Assembly: GCA_029785235.1 (NCBI GenBank)
Contig: JAFMAA010000013.1
Location: 1-23,451 of the forward strand
Direction of reading: 5' to 3'
Source of the DNA: Nitrososphaerota archaeon
Lineage (GTDB): Archaea; Thermoproteota; Nitrososphaeria; Nitrososphaerales; UBA183
DNA length: 23,451 nt
Shown here in pieces: positions 7,435 through 13,642 of this stretch. Each line of letters opens with the position of its first letter. Within the stretch, counting starts at the first letter, position 1. A model generated the notes under the pieces. It searched no databases and was not told the DNA's origin. It saw only the letters and a program-made list of their open reading frames with translations. A program made the position numbers and the translations under genes.

Positions 7435-8121
7435 ATGGGGGGCGTCCTCCTCACCGACTTCGACTACATCGTGGAGTTCACCCTCGGCGGGATGCTCTGG
7501 GCCTCCATCGGCTCATTCGACCTGTTCTTCGCATGGCTCAGGAAGCTCCCGCACCCCTTCGGCCTCGCCAACGTCACCGCCCGCATATCCCGCACCCTCT
7601 TCGTCGCCGTCGCCCTCTTCAGCGTCATCACCATCCTCGACGCCAGGATCCTGCTCATCCGCGTCCTCATCACAGACAGCTACGGCCCCAGGGCGGTCGA
7701 CCTCCTGGTATGGAGCCTCTTCGCCGTCGTCATCCTGGCACCCCGCTTCAAGTGGAAGCTGGTCCCCGCCGTCCTGTTCTTCTACGGCTTCGAGGAGCTG
7801 TTCTGGAACACGGAGTTCGACATAGGCCACGTCGGCGACCCCTACCTCTCCTACCTCTCGACCCCCTACTGGTCGCACTTCTTCATGCTCATGGTGGGCT
7901 TCTTCGTCGTGGGGTATCTCATAGTAAGGCCTCATCTGAGATGGAGCTGGGTCGTCGTCCCTGCCGTGCTATACTTCGCGTTCGACTTCGCGCTGGGTAT
8001 GCCTATCGGTGCGTCCATCCCGCAGATGCTCGCTCACCCGTGGTGGCCCTATAACTACGTCTACGAGCTTGGGTGGCAACTCTCCTATCTGGGGATAATC
8101 TGGGGATGCGTTCGGGCGTGA
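7435..8121 (+). CDS. Polytopic membrane protein, first of a tandem paralogous pair
   Basis: This 228-residue protein has about six or seven hydrophobic segments (roughly residues 16-32, 45-62, 85-103, 104-118, 145-165, 172-190 and 208-226). A conserved-looking polar core between them reads FEELFWNTEFDIGH, and the next gene has a counterpart, YTEFEFNTLYDLRY. Both proteins place it after WK(L/T)-(V/L)P and before a W..(Y/F)FF or HFF.LM segment, so they are paralogues. The Glu/Asn/Asp core inside the membrane region suggests an enzyme or transporter of unknown type. The start is the leaderless ATG. Confidence 0.7.
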   Translation: MGGVLLTDFDYIVEFTLGGMLWASIGSFDLFFAWLRKLPHPFGLANVTARISRTLFVAVALFSVITILDARILLIRVLITDSYGPRAVDLLVWSLFAVVILAPRFKWKLVPAVLFFYGFEELFWNTEFDIGHVGDPYLSYLSTPYWSHFFMLMVGFFVVGYLIVRPHLRWSWVVVPAVLYFAFDFALGMPIGASIPQMLAHPWWPYNYVYELGWQLSYLGIIWGCVRA

Positions 8122-9026
8122 ACCTCCCGAAAGTCTACTTCGGCCTCCCCTTCCTCGTCCTCGGCCTCTACTCAGGGTTCCTGATCCTCAACACCAGCGA
8201 CCCGCTCTTAGCCATCGTCTTCGTCATCCCGACCTTCCACCCCTACGCCTACACCGCCGTCGTCTACGGCCTGTTCGCCTTCATGCTCTCCCTCCGCTGG
8301 GGCTGGAAGACCCTCCCTCTGTTCGGCCTCTTATGGTCATACACCGAGTTCGAGTTCAATACGCTTTATGACCTGAGATACCCCGTCGCGACAGCGCCCT
8401 TCAACACGGGCCATTGGGTGAGCTATTTCCTGCTCATGGTCGTCCTCTTCGTAGGCTCTTCCGCCGTCCTGGTGCGCTACGTCCGCTTCAGGCTTCACCC
8501 GGTCTTAATCCCCTACGTCCTCTACGTCGGGGCTTGGTGGCTTCTCGGTGCGCCCATCGCCAACGACTACGCCATAGGGAAATTCATCCCTCAGAACGCA
8601 TGGATAGAGCTCGTCCACGGCCTCCTCATCTTCGCCTGCTTCTGGTTCTGTCTATCCCCTGAGAATCCAGCACGTCGGGGAAACGCGGGCCACAGGCTTA
8701 AGATGAAACCTCTCCGAAAGGGCGCTGGCGATGTCTCGTCGGCCGCTCAGGATGGCGTGGGCCTCGATGGCGCAGGGCCGGATGTCTCCCTCCCAACCCA
8801 ACAGGATGCGCTCTCCCCCCTCGATGTCCACCTTCAGGAAGTCGTGCGGGATGAGCAAATCCGAGAGCCTGAACCTTCGGGCGATTACGTCCGTGAACCC
8901 GTTCCGCCTGAGCATGCCGGCCTTCATGGGGTCGGCCTCGACGCATACGACAGACGACGCTCCATGCTCCATGAACCATGCGGCTGTCTCTCCGCACCCC
9001 GCCCCCACGTCCAAGACCGTCCCTGA
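8118..9026 (+). CDS. Polytopic membrane protein, second paralogue, with antisense-overlapping tail
   Basis: This protein starts at GTG 8118, which overlaps the upstream TGA (GTGA); ATG 8106 is an alternative. About the first 180 residues are a multi-segment membrane domain paralogous to the preceding protein (shared core NTLYDL and GHWVSYFLLMVVLF; shared LG(A/M)PI motif). The frame then stays open for about 120 further residues to 9026. That tail lies wholly antisense to the methyltransferase gene at 8652-9203 and is polar and low-complexity, so it may simply reflect lost or missing stops in GC-rich DNA rather than a functional domain. The paralogue ends where the overlap begins. Confidence 0.6.
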   Translation: MNLPKVYFGLPFLVLGLYSGFLILNTSDPLLAIVFVIPTFHPYAYTAVVYGLFAFMLSLRWGWKTLPLFGLLWSYTEFEFNTLYDLRYPVATAPFNTGHWVSYFLLMVVLFVGSSAVLVRYVRFRLHPVLIPYVLYVGAWWLLGAPIANDYAIGKFIPQNAWIELVHGLLIFACFWFCLSPENPARRGNAGHRLKMKPLRKGAGDVSSAAQDGVGLDGAGPDVSLPTQQDALSPLDVHLQEVVRDEQIREPEPSGDYVREPVPPEHAGLHGVGLDAYDRRRSMLHEPCGCLSAPRPHVQDRP

Positions 9027-9203
9027 GAACCGCTCCCCATACCACTTCGCCCACGACCTCCGTTCGGCCGCCGCCACGCCCGCCGTCTTCCTGTCCATTT
9101 CTAAGCGCAGAGGGTAGGGGTCTATGGCCCTGAAAGCCTGCTCCACGGCGAACCTCCCCACGGAGGCCCAGCGCGGCGTTTCAGGCGGAGTCAGCCACCA
9201 CAC
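8652..9203 (-). CDS. FkbM-like SAM-dependent methyltransferase
   Basis: This 183-residue protein has a class I methyltransferase fold. The glycine-rich SAM-binding motif is VLDVGAGCG (residues 63-71), the acidic ribose-binding position is in CVEADP (near 89), and DFLKVDIEGGE (121-131) is the hallmark of the FkbM family. FkbM-type enzymes typically O-methylate sugars or polyketides. Next to a glycosyltransferase, methylation of a surface glycan is the likely role. The start is GTG, overlapping the upstream gene by 23 nt; it is the last gene of a minus-strand operon. The N-terminus is short compared with larger FkbM proteins. It overlaps the plus-strand frame at 8118-9026. Confidence 0.85.
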   Translation of the reverse strand: MWWLTPPETPRWASVGRFAVEQAFRAIDPYPLRLEMDRKTAGVAAAERRSWAKWYGERFSGTVLDVGAGCGETAAWFMEHGASSVVCVEADPMKAGMLRRNGFTDVIARRFRLSDLLIPHDFLKVDIEGGERILLGWEGDIRPCAIEAHAILSGRRDIASALSERFHLKPVARVSPTCWILRG

Positions 9204-10107
9204 TCAGCATCTTCTCCAATCTCGGCCCGATTGACGACAGGAAATAGGGTTTCGCCTTCTCTCTCTCCTTCAGGGGGTCGCTCACGCCTCTGGCCCATCG
9301 GTTGTATTCCGACAGGATTCCCACGACGAACCCTGACGCTGAGGACTCATAGTGCACGTCGAGCCCCAGCGCGAGATGCTCCGGTATGGCCGAAGTCACG
9401 ACGGGCGTCCCTGACGCGAGTGCTTCTATCTGCACGAGCCCGAACGAATCCAATCGTGAAGGCACCACCACGACGTGCGCCCTCTTCATCTGCTCCGCCA
9501 CCTGCTCCGGCGTCCCTCCATCGGTCTCCTGCATGTCGAACCCCACAGGCGAAAGCAGGCGCTTCACCGACAGCCACACGTCATACCCCTTGTCCCACGA
9601 CTTACGCGAGGCATACAGCGCCGTGAACCGCTCCGCCTTCTCGCCGGGGTAGAACAGCCGCTCGTCTACGAAGTCGGGGATGAGGAACCTCTTCCGGCAC
9701 GACAGCGCAGAGTAAAAGGGGTTGTGCATGTGGAGCGCGTCCAGCGAGCCCATCACCCCGCGCGAGGTCAGGCGGGCCGCCAGCGTGGAGACGAGCGGCA
9801 TGGCCTTCCGCTCCCTGAGGAGCCGCACGAAAGACCGCCTTACCCGGAACGTCATGTAGGTATGCAACCCTGCCACCACGGGCGAGCGCGGAAGCATCAG
9901 CATCCTGTCCAGGGGCGAGGTCAGGTATGTCACATCCGGCTTCTGCATCTCTTCAGCGAACATCTTCCTCCCCTTCCCCCCTATGAGTGGGACGCACCGC
10001 ACCGCGACCTCGTGCCCCCTCTCCTGAAGGAACCGCCCTGTCTGCTCTATCCACCTCTCGGAGCCTCCGTTACCCAAGGGCGCATGGTGCCAGAACAGCA
10101 CCCTCAA
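9181..10107 (-). CDS. GT4-like glycosyltransferase
   Basis: This 308-residue GT-B fold glycosyltransferase resembles family 4 (group 1). The N-terminal domain opens with LFWHHAPLGNGGSERW, the usual Gly-Gly acceptor loop. The C-terminal donor-binding domain has VVPSRLDSFGLVQIEALASG (about 214-233), the EX7E region with Asp in place of the first Glu, followed by TPVVTS. Such enzymes transfer sugars from nucleotide-sugar donors. With a methyltransferase and a membrane protein in the same operon, it probably decorates a virion or host envelope glycan. It starts at TTG overlapping the upstream stop by 4 nt (TTGA). Confidence 0.88.
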   Translation of the reverse strand: MRVLFWHHAPLGNGGSERWIEQTGRFLQERGHEVAVRCVPLIGGKGRKMFAEEMQKPDVTYLTSPLDRMLMLPRSPVVAGLHTYMTFRVRRSFVRLLRERKAMPLVSTLAARLTSRGVMGSLDALHMHNPFYSALSCRKRFLIPDFVDERLFYPGEKAERFTALYASRKSWDKGYDVWLSVKRLLSPVGFDMQETDGGTPEQVAEQMKRAHVVVVPSRLDSFGLVQIEALASGTPVVTSAIPEHLALGLDVHYESSASGFVVGILSEYNRWARGVSDPLKEREKAKPYFLSSIGPRLEKMLSVVADSA

Positions 10108-10400
10108 CGGAGCAGCCTCTTCGCGCCTTCATACAGCCCCCCAGCCATCAGGCCCCCATAGAGCAGCCCCAGCGGCCAAAAGCTGCCCACCCACCACGAG
10201 AGCTGTATCATCACCAGCGCCATTATCGTCGTCATGGCTCCCACCGAGAGAGCCCCCGCATGTCTGCTCATCCATCTTGCCCATGAGGGTTCTACCCACG
10301 GCTTTGAAACCCGCCTCTTGAGGAACTTCGGCGGATAGGCATAGAAGACCACGGCGAACACGAACCCCCAGAACAGGACGAGGAGGGTTGTCAGGCCCAA
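10104..10400 (-). CDS. Small membrane protein leading the glycosylation operon
   Basis: This 98-residue protein has an N-terminal hydrophobic segment (about residues 4-22), a basic loop (KFLKRRVSKPW) and two further hydrophobic segments (about 48-66 and 72-90). The TTG start is 30 nt from a TATA box on the same strand, so the message is probably leaderless. It precedes and overlaps the glycosyltransferase gene. It could be a flippase-like or anchoring partner for the two enzymes, but no family is recognised. Confidence 0.65.
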   Translation of the reverse strand: MGLTTLLVLFWGFVFAVVFYAYPPKFLKRRVSKPWVEPSWARWMSRHAGALSVGAMTTIMALVMIQLSWWVGSFWPLGLLYGGLMAGGLYEGAKRLLR

Positions 10401-10424
10401 CGCGGGGAAGTCAACATTGTTCGC

Positions 10425-10430
10425 ATTTAA
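10425..10430 (-). promoter_or_regulatory. TATA box for the minus-strand glycosylation operon
   Basis: Read on the minus strand the site is GGCCTTAAATGCG. The first T of the box is 30 nt from TTG 10400, matching the spacing of the plus-strand promoters and supporting the TTG start. Confidence 0.65.
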
Positions 10431-10456
10431 GGCCTAAGGATGATGACGCTCTGAGG

Positions 10457-10462
10457 CTAAAT
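10457..10462 (+). promoter_or_regulatory. Putative TATA box, divergent from the glycosylation operon
   Basis: CTAAAT in GAGGCTAAATAGGG lies about 31 nt upstream of GTG 10489, which opens a ten-codon frame leading into the gene at 10518. It is divergent from the promoter at 10425-10430, only about 27 nt away. Confidence 0.45.
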
Positions 10463-10488
10463 AGGGAAGAGATGAATGGGGTTATGGC

Positions 10489-10521
10489 GTGTCCCGCGCA
10501 GGAACAAAGACAAAGACATGA
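10489..10521 (+). CDS. Ten-codon leaderless mini-ORF coupled to the next gene
   Basis: GTG 10489 lies at the predicted transcription start and encodes MSRAGTKTKT. Its TGA overlaps ATG 10518 (ATGA). A ribosome that starts at the bare 5' end would therefore be delivered to the start of the next gene. A longer frame from ATG 10476 into the same gene is the alternative. Confidence 0.35.
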   Translation: MSRAGTKTKT

Positions 10522-10904
10522 AATTGACCGAGCGAAAAGAGGCCGCTCTCGCTATCAGCGGTATCGCGTTGCTGGTATTAGTAGTCGCCATGGGCTTCTA
10601 TAGTGAAAGCACATGGCAACAAATACAGTATTCAGGAACAGTAACATCATTCTATGTCAAAGCAACGATACCTGGTTGGATGGCTTACCCTCTCCCCGGC
10701 AATACAACTTACTATGGAATGACGGTCCTACTGGCTAACGGAACCTCAATCCCCATTGAAATCAGTGGGGCATGCATACCCCCTGGATTCGGGGTAGGCA
10801 GCCCTGTCTTCGTTGCACATAACACGGGACTTTGGAACCCCAGCACTGCGTGGATATTGTTCGCGCCAAGGGCGGCCTATTGTAGCATAAGCGGGGCAGA
10901 GTAA
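10518..10904 (+). CDS. N-terminally anchored extracellular protein, paralogue of 15549-15884
   Basis: This 128-residue protein begins MKLTERKE, followed by one hydrophobic segment (about residues 9-27) and an extracellular-looking domain with NTT and NGTS sites and two cysteines. The N-terminal motif and layout match the protein at 15549 (MNIRERKE plus a hydrophobic segment), which supports ATG 10518 over the in-frame ATG 10476. KEAALAIS also fits the loose archaeal class III (pilin-type) signal pattern, so processing by a prepilin peptidase is possible. Base composition is visibly more AT-rich than its neighbours. Function is unknown. Confidence 0.65.
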   Translation: MKLTERKEAALAISGIALLVLVVAMGFYSESTWQQIQYSGTVTSFYVKATIPGWMAYPLPGNTTYYGMTVLLANGTSIPIEISGACIPPGFGVGSPVFVAHNTGLWNPSTAWILFAPRAAYCSISGAE

Positions 10905-10930
10905 GACAATCAGCATATAAGCCCTCATCC

Positions 10931-10936
10931 TTTAAG
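10931..10936 (+). promoter_or_regulatory. TATA box for the 10965 gene
   Basis: TTTAAG in CATCCTTTAAGAGCG lies 34 nt upstream of ATG 10965. A second AT-rich box, CATATAAG (10913-10920), lies just before it, so the gene may have two promoters. Confidence 0.6.
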
Positions 10937-10964
10937 AGCGAAACTCACGCTTGAAGCGCCGAAG

Positions 10965-11358
10965 ATGCGAACCATCAACGAGTCCATGGCAAGGGTCAGA
11001 CTGGCCCTCGCCGTGGCTCTCTCCAACATCAAGGCCGTCTGGGCCACCAACGCCTCCCTCCCCGCGAAGCTGTTCTGGACCGTAAGGTCTGGGGCGGTCA
11101 TAATCGCGGCGGTCGTGGCGCTCGGTGTCCTCACCATCGTCATCCCCATCGTCTACCTCATCTCGGTGTCCGTGGGCAACACCCTCCCGGCAGGCGGTCT
11201 GTCGGCGGGTCAGTCCTCGACGCTGCAGACGCTGGTAGCGAACGGCGGATCGGCGCTGGTCCTGACCACGACTGCTGAGACAGTCGGCAACGACCTCAAG
11301 AGTGACGGGGGCAGGAATCATCCTGCTTGCTGTCTACCTGTTCACGGGCTTCAGCTAA
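10965..11358 (+). CDS. Two-helix membrane protein, apparent +1 frameshift; candidate major virion protein
   Basis: The frame from ATG 10965 encodes a basic N-terminus, a strong hydrophobic segment (about residues 44-70) and a Gly/Ser/Thr-rich region. In that frame the sequence after about 11300 loses protein-like character and runs to 11468, inside a terminator hairpin. Skipping one base near 11301 instead continues into VTGAGIILLAVYLFTGFS, a second hydrophobic helix, and stops at 11358. The restored product of about 130 residues (helix, about 40 polar residues, helix) resembles small major capsid or membrane proteins of spindle-shaped and pleomorphic archaeal viruses in architecture only. 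A sequencing indel, a mutation or programmed shifting are all possible. A strong promoter region and terminator suggest high expression. Confidence 0.55.
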
Positions 11359-11455
11359 TCGCTGGGTCCGGCAGAGATGCAGTTCAGAAGCCGATAGGCT
11401 TTCTGACTGTAACAGGCAGCACCCGTCCGTCGTGGTCATGCGGCTTTGGCCCGAT

Positions 11456-11497
11456 GGGGCGTCCCTGACGCTGGGACGCCCCTCCCCTCTGTTTTTA
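11456..11497 (+). terminator. Strong intrinsic-type terminator
   Basis: A perfect 10-bp stem (GGGGCGTCCC, 11456-11465, with GGGACGCCCC, 11473-11482) and 7-nt loop is followed by a pyrimidine run ending in GTTTTTA. It follows the 10965 gene and precedes a new promoter at 11505. Confidence 0.75.
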
Positions 11498-11504
11498 GAT
11501 AGTG

Positions 11505-11513
11505 CTTAAATAA
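11505..11513 (+). promoter_or_regulatory. TATA box for a probable small RNA
   Basis: CTTAAATAA directly follows the terminator. The 30-nt spacing seen elsewhere predicts a transcript starting at about 11536, where no start codon lies but a run of hairpins begins. Confidence 0.5.
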
Positions 11514-11535
11514 CGCGTATGCAAAATCATAACTT

Positions 11536-11605
11536 ACCCTTGCGAGGGGGATGGCCTGCTCCGTTGTGCCAGGCGGGGAGCCCTAAGAGGCTCCCTTCCC
11601 TCTTC
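11536..11605 (+). ncRNA. Candidate structured small RNA of about 70 nt
   Basis: Three consecutive hairpins are visible: CCCT-TGCG-AGGG (11537-11548), GCCTG (11554-11558) with CAGGC (11570-11574), and GGGAGCC (11576-11582)-CTAAGA-GGCTCCC (11589-11595), followed by a pyrimidine-rich tail (TTCCCTCTTCT) that could terminate transcription. The unit sits between its own TATA box and the next gene's TATA box, and contains no convincing coding frame; the longest from ATG 11551 is 11 codons and the 33-codon frame from ATG 11520 starts before the predicted transcript. It matches no tRNA or named RNA I know. Confidence 0.5.
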
Positions 11606-11615
11606 TCTGATAGCC

Positions 11616-11621
11616 TTTAAG
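11616..11621 (+). promoter_or_regulatory. TATA box for the 11647 unit
   Basis: TTTAAG in TAGCCTTTAAGTAG lies 31 nt upstream of GTG 11647; the transcript is predicted to be leaderless. Confidence 0.7.
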
Positions 11622-11646
11622 TAGAAACTCATCTCTCCCTCCTGCC

Positions 11647-12054
11647 GTGTATGTAGACGACGCCTCGATATGGTGGTCTACGCTGGCGCTCTGCATCTAC
11701 TTCACGGAGAGAGCGTCCTCCTTCTCGCTGGGTTACATGCAAGGTGAGAACAAGCTCACGGCAGGCGTCATCTGGACGCACCTGAGAGCTGTCATCTGGC
11801 CCTTCATCGCCGCCACGTCGTGGTATGTCATGGCCGCCGAGTCCATCTCCCTGAACAACTGCATCTCCGAGTTCGGATGCTTCACATCGCCCGCGTGGAC
11901 GTCCACCACCACCGTCACGATAAACCAGTTCGGCCCCATCCTCTATCTCCTCTTCCTGGGCCTGTTCTTCACCTTCGTGGTGATAGGCTTGGTGTTGGCC
12001 GTCTACTTCGCCATACGGCCCCTGGAGGCGTCCATGAAGGGGGAGGTCGAGTAA
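11647..12054 (+). CDS. Membrane protein of unknown function
   Basis: This 135-residue protein starts at GTG on the predicted transcription start. Hydrophobic segments lie at about residues 11-28, 45-63 and 98-124. A short extracellular-looking loop between them contains two cysteines (NNCISEFGCF). It is the first gene of a unit that continues to 12839. No family is recognised; composition suits an envelope protein. A strong ribosome binding site for the next gene (GGGGGAGGT) lies inside its last codons. Confidence 0.7.
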   Translation: MYVDDASIWWSTLALCIYFTERASSFSLGYMQGENKLTAGVIWTHLRAVIWPFIAATSWYVMAAESISLNNCISEFGCFTSPAWTSTTTVTINQFGPILYLLFLGLFFTFVVIGLVLAVYFAIRPLEASMKGEVE

Positions 12055-12056
12055 AC

Positions 12057-12188
12057 CTGAGGGAGAGGAAATGCGCCGTCTGTAGGTCTCCAGTCAGTGC
12101 CGGAAGCGGGGCCTACTATGGCGGCAGGCTGATACATCATGGTTGCCGAAGGGTCGCCAAGATTCAGCCTTACAGGTTGGCCGAGTAA
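12057..12188 (+). CDS. Zinc-binding microprotein with a probable CTG start
   Basis: This frame of about 43 residues reads RERKCAVCRSP, a Gly-rich turn, then RLIHHGCRR, giving a CxxC plus HHxxC ligand set typical of a small zinc knuckle. There is no ATG, GTG or TTG in frame. CTG 12057 sits 9 nt after GGGGGAGGT (12039-12047), an excellent ribosome binding site. GTA 12051, which overlaps the upstream TAA, is a less likely alternative. The stop is 1 nt before ATG 12190, so the gene fills the gap between two membrane-protein genes exactly. Confidence 0.55.
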   Translation: MRERKCAVCRSPVSAGSGAYYGGRLIHHGCRRVAKIQPYRLAE

Positions 12189-12189
12189 C

Positions 12190-12573
12190 ATGCCCTCCCA
12201 GAAGTTCGCTTTCTTCGCCTTGTCGCTGGGCGCGTCTTTCGCGTTGAGTTCAATCCCGGTCGTCGGGGGCGGCCTCGCCTTCTACCTCTCTATCGTCGTC
12301 TGGGCCGTCGCGGGCTTCCGATACTGGCTCCTGTCAGGGGCCTTCGGGATTGTGATGAGCCTGCCTTACACGCTTGCGGCGTCTTCTGCGTCCCCGGTCT
12401 TCACCGCGGTCGGCGCGTCCGTCCATCAGGCGCTCGCGTCAGCGCCGGGAGCGGGCGTCGCCCTGAGTCTCATAGGCAACGGCCTCCTGCTCCTCCTCCC
12501 AGTCTCCATGTGGCTCTGGATGCGCTCCGTCAGGGTCTTTCTTAGGAAGCGGGTGGGGAACCGTCTCCCATGA
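12190..12573 (+). CDS. Membrane protein of unknown function
   Basis: This 127-residue protein from ATG 12190 (MPSQKFAFF) has hydrophobic segments at about residues 6-22, 25-45, 48-66 and 95-112, and ends in a basic tail (RVFLRKRVGNRLP). The in-frame ATG 12139 lies inside the zinc-knuckle gene and is rejected as start. It is overlapped at its stop by the next gene (ATGA). No family is recognised. Confidence 0.65.
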   Translation: MPSQKFAFFALSLGASFALSSIPVVGGGLAFYLSIVVWAVAGFRYWLLSGAFGIVMSLPYTLAASSASPVFTAVGASVHQALASAPGAGVALSLIGNGLLLLLPVSMWLWMRSVRVFLRKRVGNRLP

Positions 12574-12839
12574 GCCTCCGAAAGCACATCCACAACAGCA
12601 TCATGGTCGTCGCCGTCGCCCTCCCCAACCTCGCCATCACCCTCTCGACCGTCACTATCCTCGCCGTCGTCTTCCACTGGTCAGGCTGGCTTGCCACGCT
12701 CGCCTACCTGATAGGCCAGTTCTTCAGCGTCCAATGGAGCGCCCTCTTCAACCGGGGGGCGAAGACGAGTATGACTTTCAGGAGCTGGACGTATCGCTTC
12801 TCGGAGAAGGAGCCTTCGGCCTCTTCATCAGCCCCATGA
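12570..12839 (+). CDS. Small membrane protein convergent with the integrase
   Basis: This 89-residue protein starts in an ATGA overlap. Two hydrophobic segments (about residues 10-33 and 36-55) are followed by a polar Ser-rich tail. The last 62 nt overlap the 3' end of the minus-strand integrase gene. Part of the tail may therefore be a by-product of the overlap. Function is unknown. Confidence 0.55.
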   Translation: MSLRKHIHNSIMVVAVALPNLAITLSTVTILAVVFHWSGWLATLAYLIGQFFSVQWSALFNRGAKTSMTFRSWTYRFSEKEPSASSSAP

Positions 12840-13494
12840 GTATCCTGTGCCCCTCCGTCCCCCTTTGATACCCCGCGAACTGCTCCTCCTTGGCATGCTT
12901 AGTGATCGTCATCCCCACCTGCGCAGGCACCTTCATCTGGCTCAGCTTGTTTATCAATGCGTAGCGGAGCGAGTGCGAGTTCATCCCCATCTTGGAGATT
13001 AGAAACACCTTATAGGCGCTCAGGGTCGTGTGCTCGGTAAGGAGGCTCTGAAGCGGCTCCCTATCGTCGTCTGACAGTTCTTCGGGGATCAACACTTCTC
13101 TGGGGATGTCTATCAGCTCCTGAGTCAATGGATGGCTGTTCGCCTCGGAGTGCTTCTTAGCCTCCGCAACCGATTCTTCCGACCGCAGGCTCCAGGAACG
13201 AGAAGGTGCGCACATGTGGCACACGAGCATGGAGCCTCGCTTCCGCGTCCTGACTTGGTTGTTTCTCAGCCCGTGCTTCAGCCACGAGAGATACCCATCC
13301 CACGCTTCTGAGGCCCTGGCCCCGTTGACGAGCTGCACCAGCGCCGCCCCCAGGTAGACCACAGCCCTCGACTGGTAGCCTTCCTGCCCCTGGAACCTTG
13401 CCTTCTCGGCCTCGAAAGCATCCGTCAGGGACTTGCGCGTGGCGTCGAAGTCCAGCCCTCTGTCCCAGCCCCTTCGAGGCTCTAATTCGTCCAA
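12778..13494 (-). CDS. int: Tyrosine recombinase (archaeal-type integrase), catalytic domain only
   Basis: This 238-residue protein has the catalytic set of tyrosine recombinases in order: Arg I in NGARASEA (R60), a basic beta-hairpin (RTRKRG, 82-87), H174-x2-R177 in MNSHSLRYALINKL, a KH pair in ITKHAKEE (199-200), and the nucleophile in FAGYQRG (Y209). These enzymes integrate or excise DNA by strand exchange through a 3'-phosphotyrosine. Only about 45 residues precede the catalytic domain, so the usual N-terminal core-binding domain is missing or reduced. A Ser/Pro-rich tail follows. It starts at TTG 13494. No att site is identifiable without the flanking chromosome. Confidence 0.85.
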   Translation of the reverse strand: MDELEPRRGWDRGLDFDATRKSLTDAFEAEKARFQGQEGYQSRAVVYLGAALVQLVNGARASEAWDGYLSWLKHGLRNNQVRTRKRGSMLVCHMCAPSRSWSLRSEESVAEAKKHSEANSHPLTQELIDIPREVLIPEELSDDDREPLQSLLTEHTTLSAYKVFLISKMGMNSHSLRYALINKLSQMKVPAQVGMTITKHAKEEQFAGYQRGTEGHRILMGLMKRPKAPSPRSDTSSS

Positions 13495-13576
13495 GTCTCG
13501 TCTACCCCCGCACTTATCTTACGGCTGTATGGTAAAAGGCTTGCGATTCGGGCTTGTTTTGAACCCCTTCTTCTCT

Positions 13577-13595
13577 TTCTAATATCATTATAGAA
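13577..13595. promoter_or_regulatory. Imperfect palindrome between divergent genes, possible operator
   Basis: TTCTAATATCATTATAGAA has TTCTA/TAGAA arms and pairs at 7 of 9 positions around a central C. An 8-bp palindrome, ATGCGCAT, lies close by (13602-13609). They sit in the AT-rich gap of about 150 nt between the integrase and the 13643 gene, where a lysogeny-type regulator could bind. Confidence 0.3.
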
Positions 13596-13610
13596 TGTTC
13601 AATGCGCATG

Positions 13611-13618
13611 CTTATATC
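13611..13618 (+). promoter_or_regulatory. TATA box for the 13643 unit
   Basis: CTTATATC lies 31 nt upstream of TTG 13643, matching the leaderless spacing. For the integrase on the other strand only a weak box (minus-strand AAGATAAG, about 13512-13520) is visible. Confidence 0.55.
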
Positions 13619-13642
13619 CGCGATTTTCCAAGCCTCAGCCCG

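Noticed and set aside
10965..11468. Full 167-residue reading of the frame from 10965
   Set aside because: The last about 55 residues lack protein character and the stop lies inside the terminator stem; the +1 frame gives a second hydrophobic helix and an earlier stop, so the frameshifted reading is preferred.
12139..12189. Upstream ATG 12139 for the 12190 membrane protein
   Set aside because: It lies inside the zinc-knuckle frame; ATG 12190 directly after that stop fits the operon spacing and begins a normal membrane protein N-terminus.
13595..13642. ATG 13595 as start of the 13643 gene
   Set aside because: It lies upstream of the TATA box at 13611; TTG 13643 is at the standard distance from the box.
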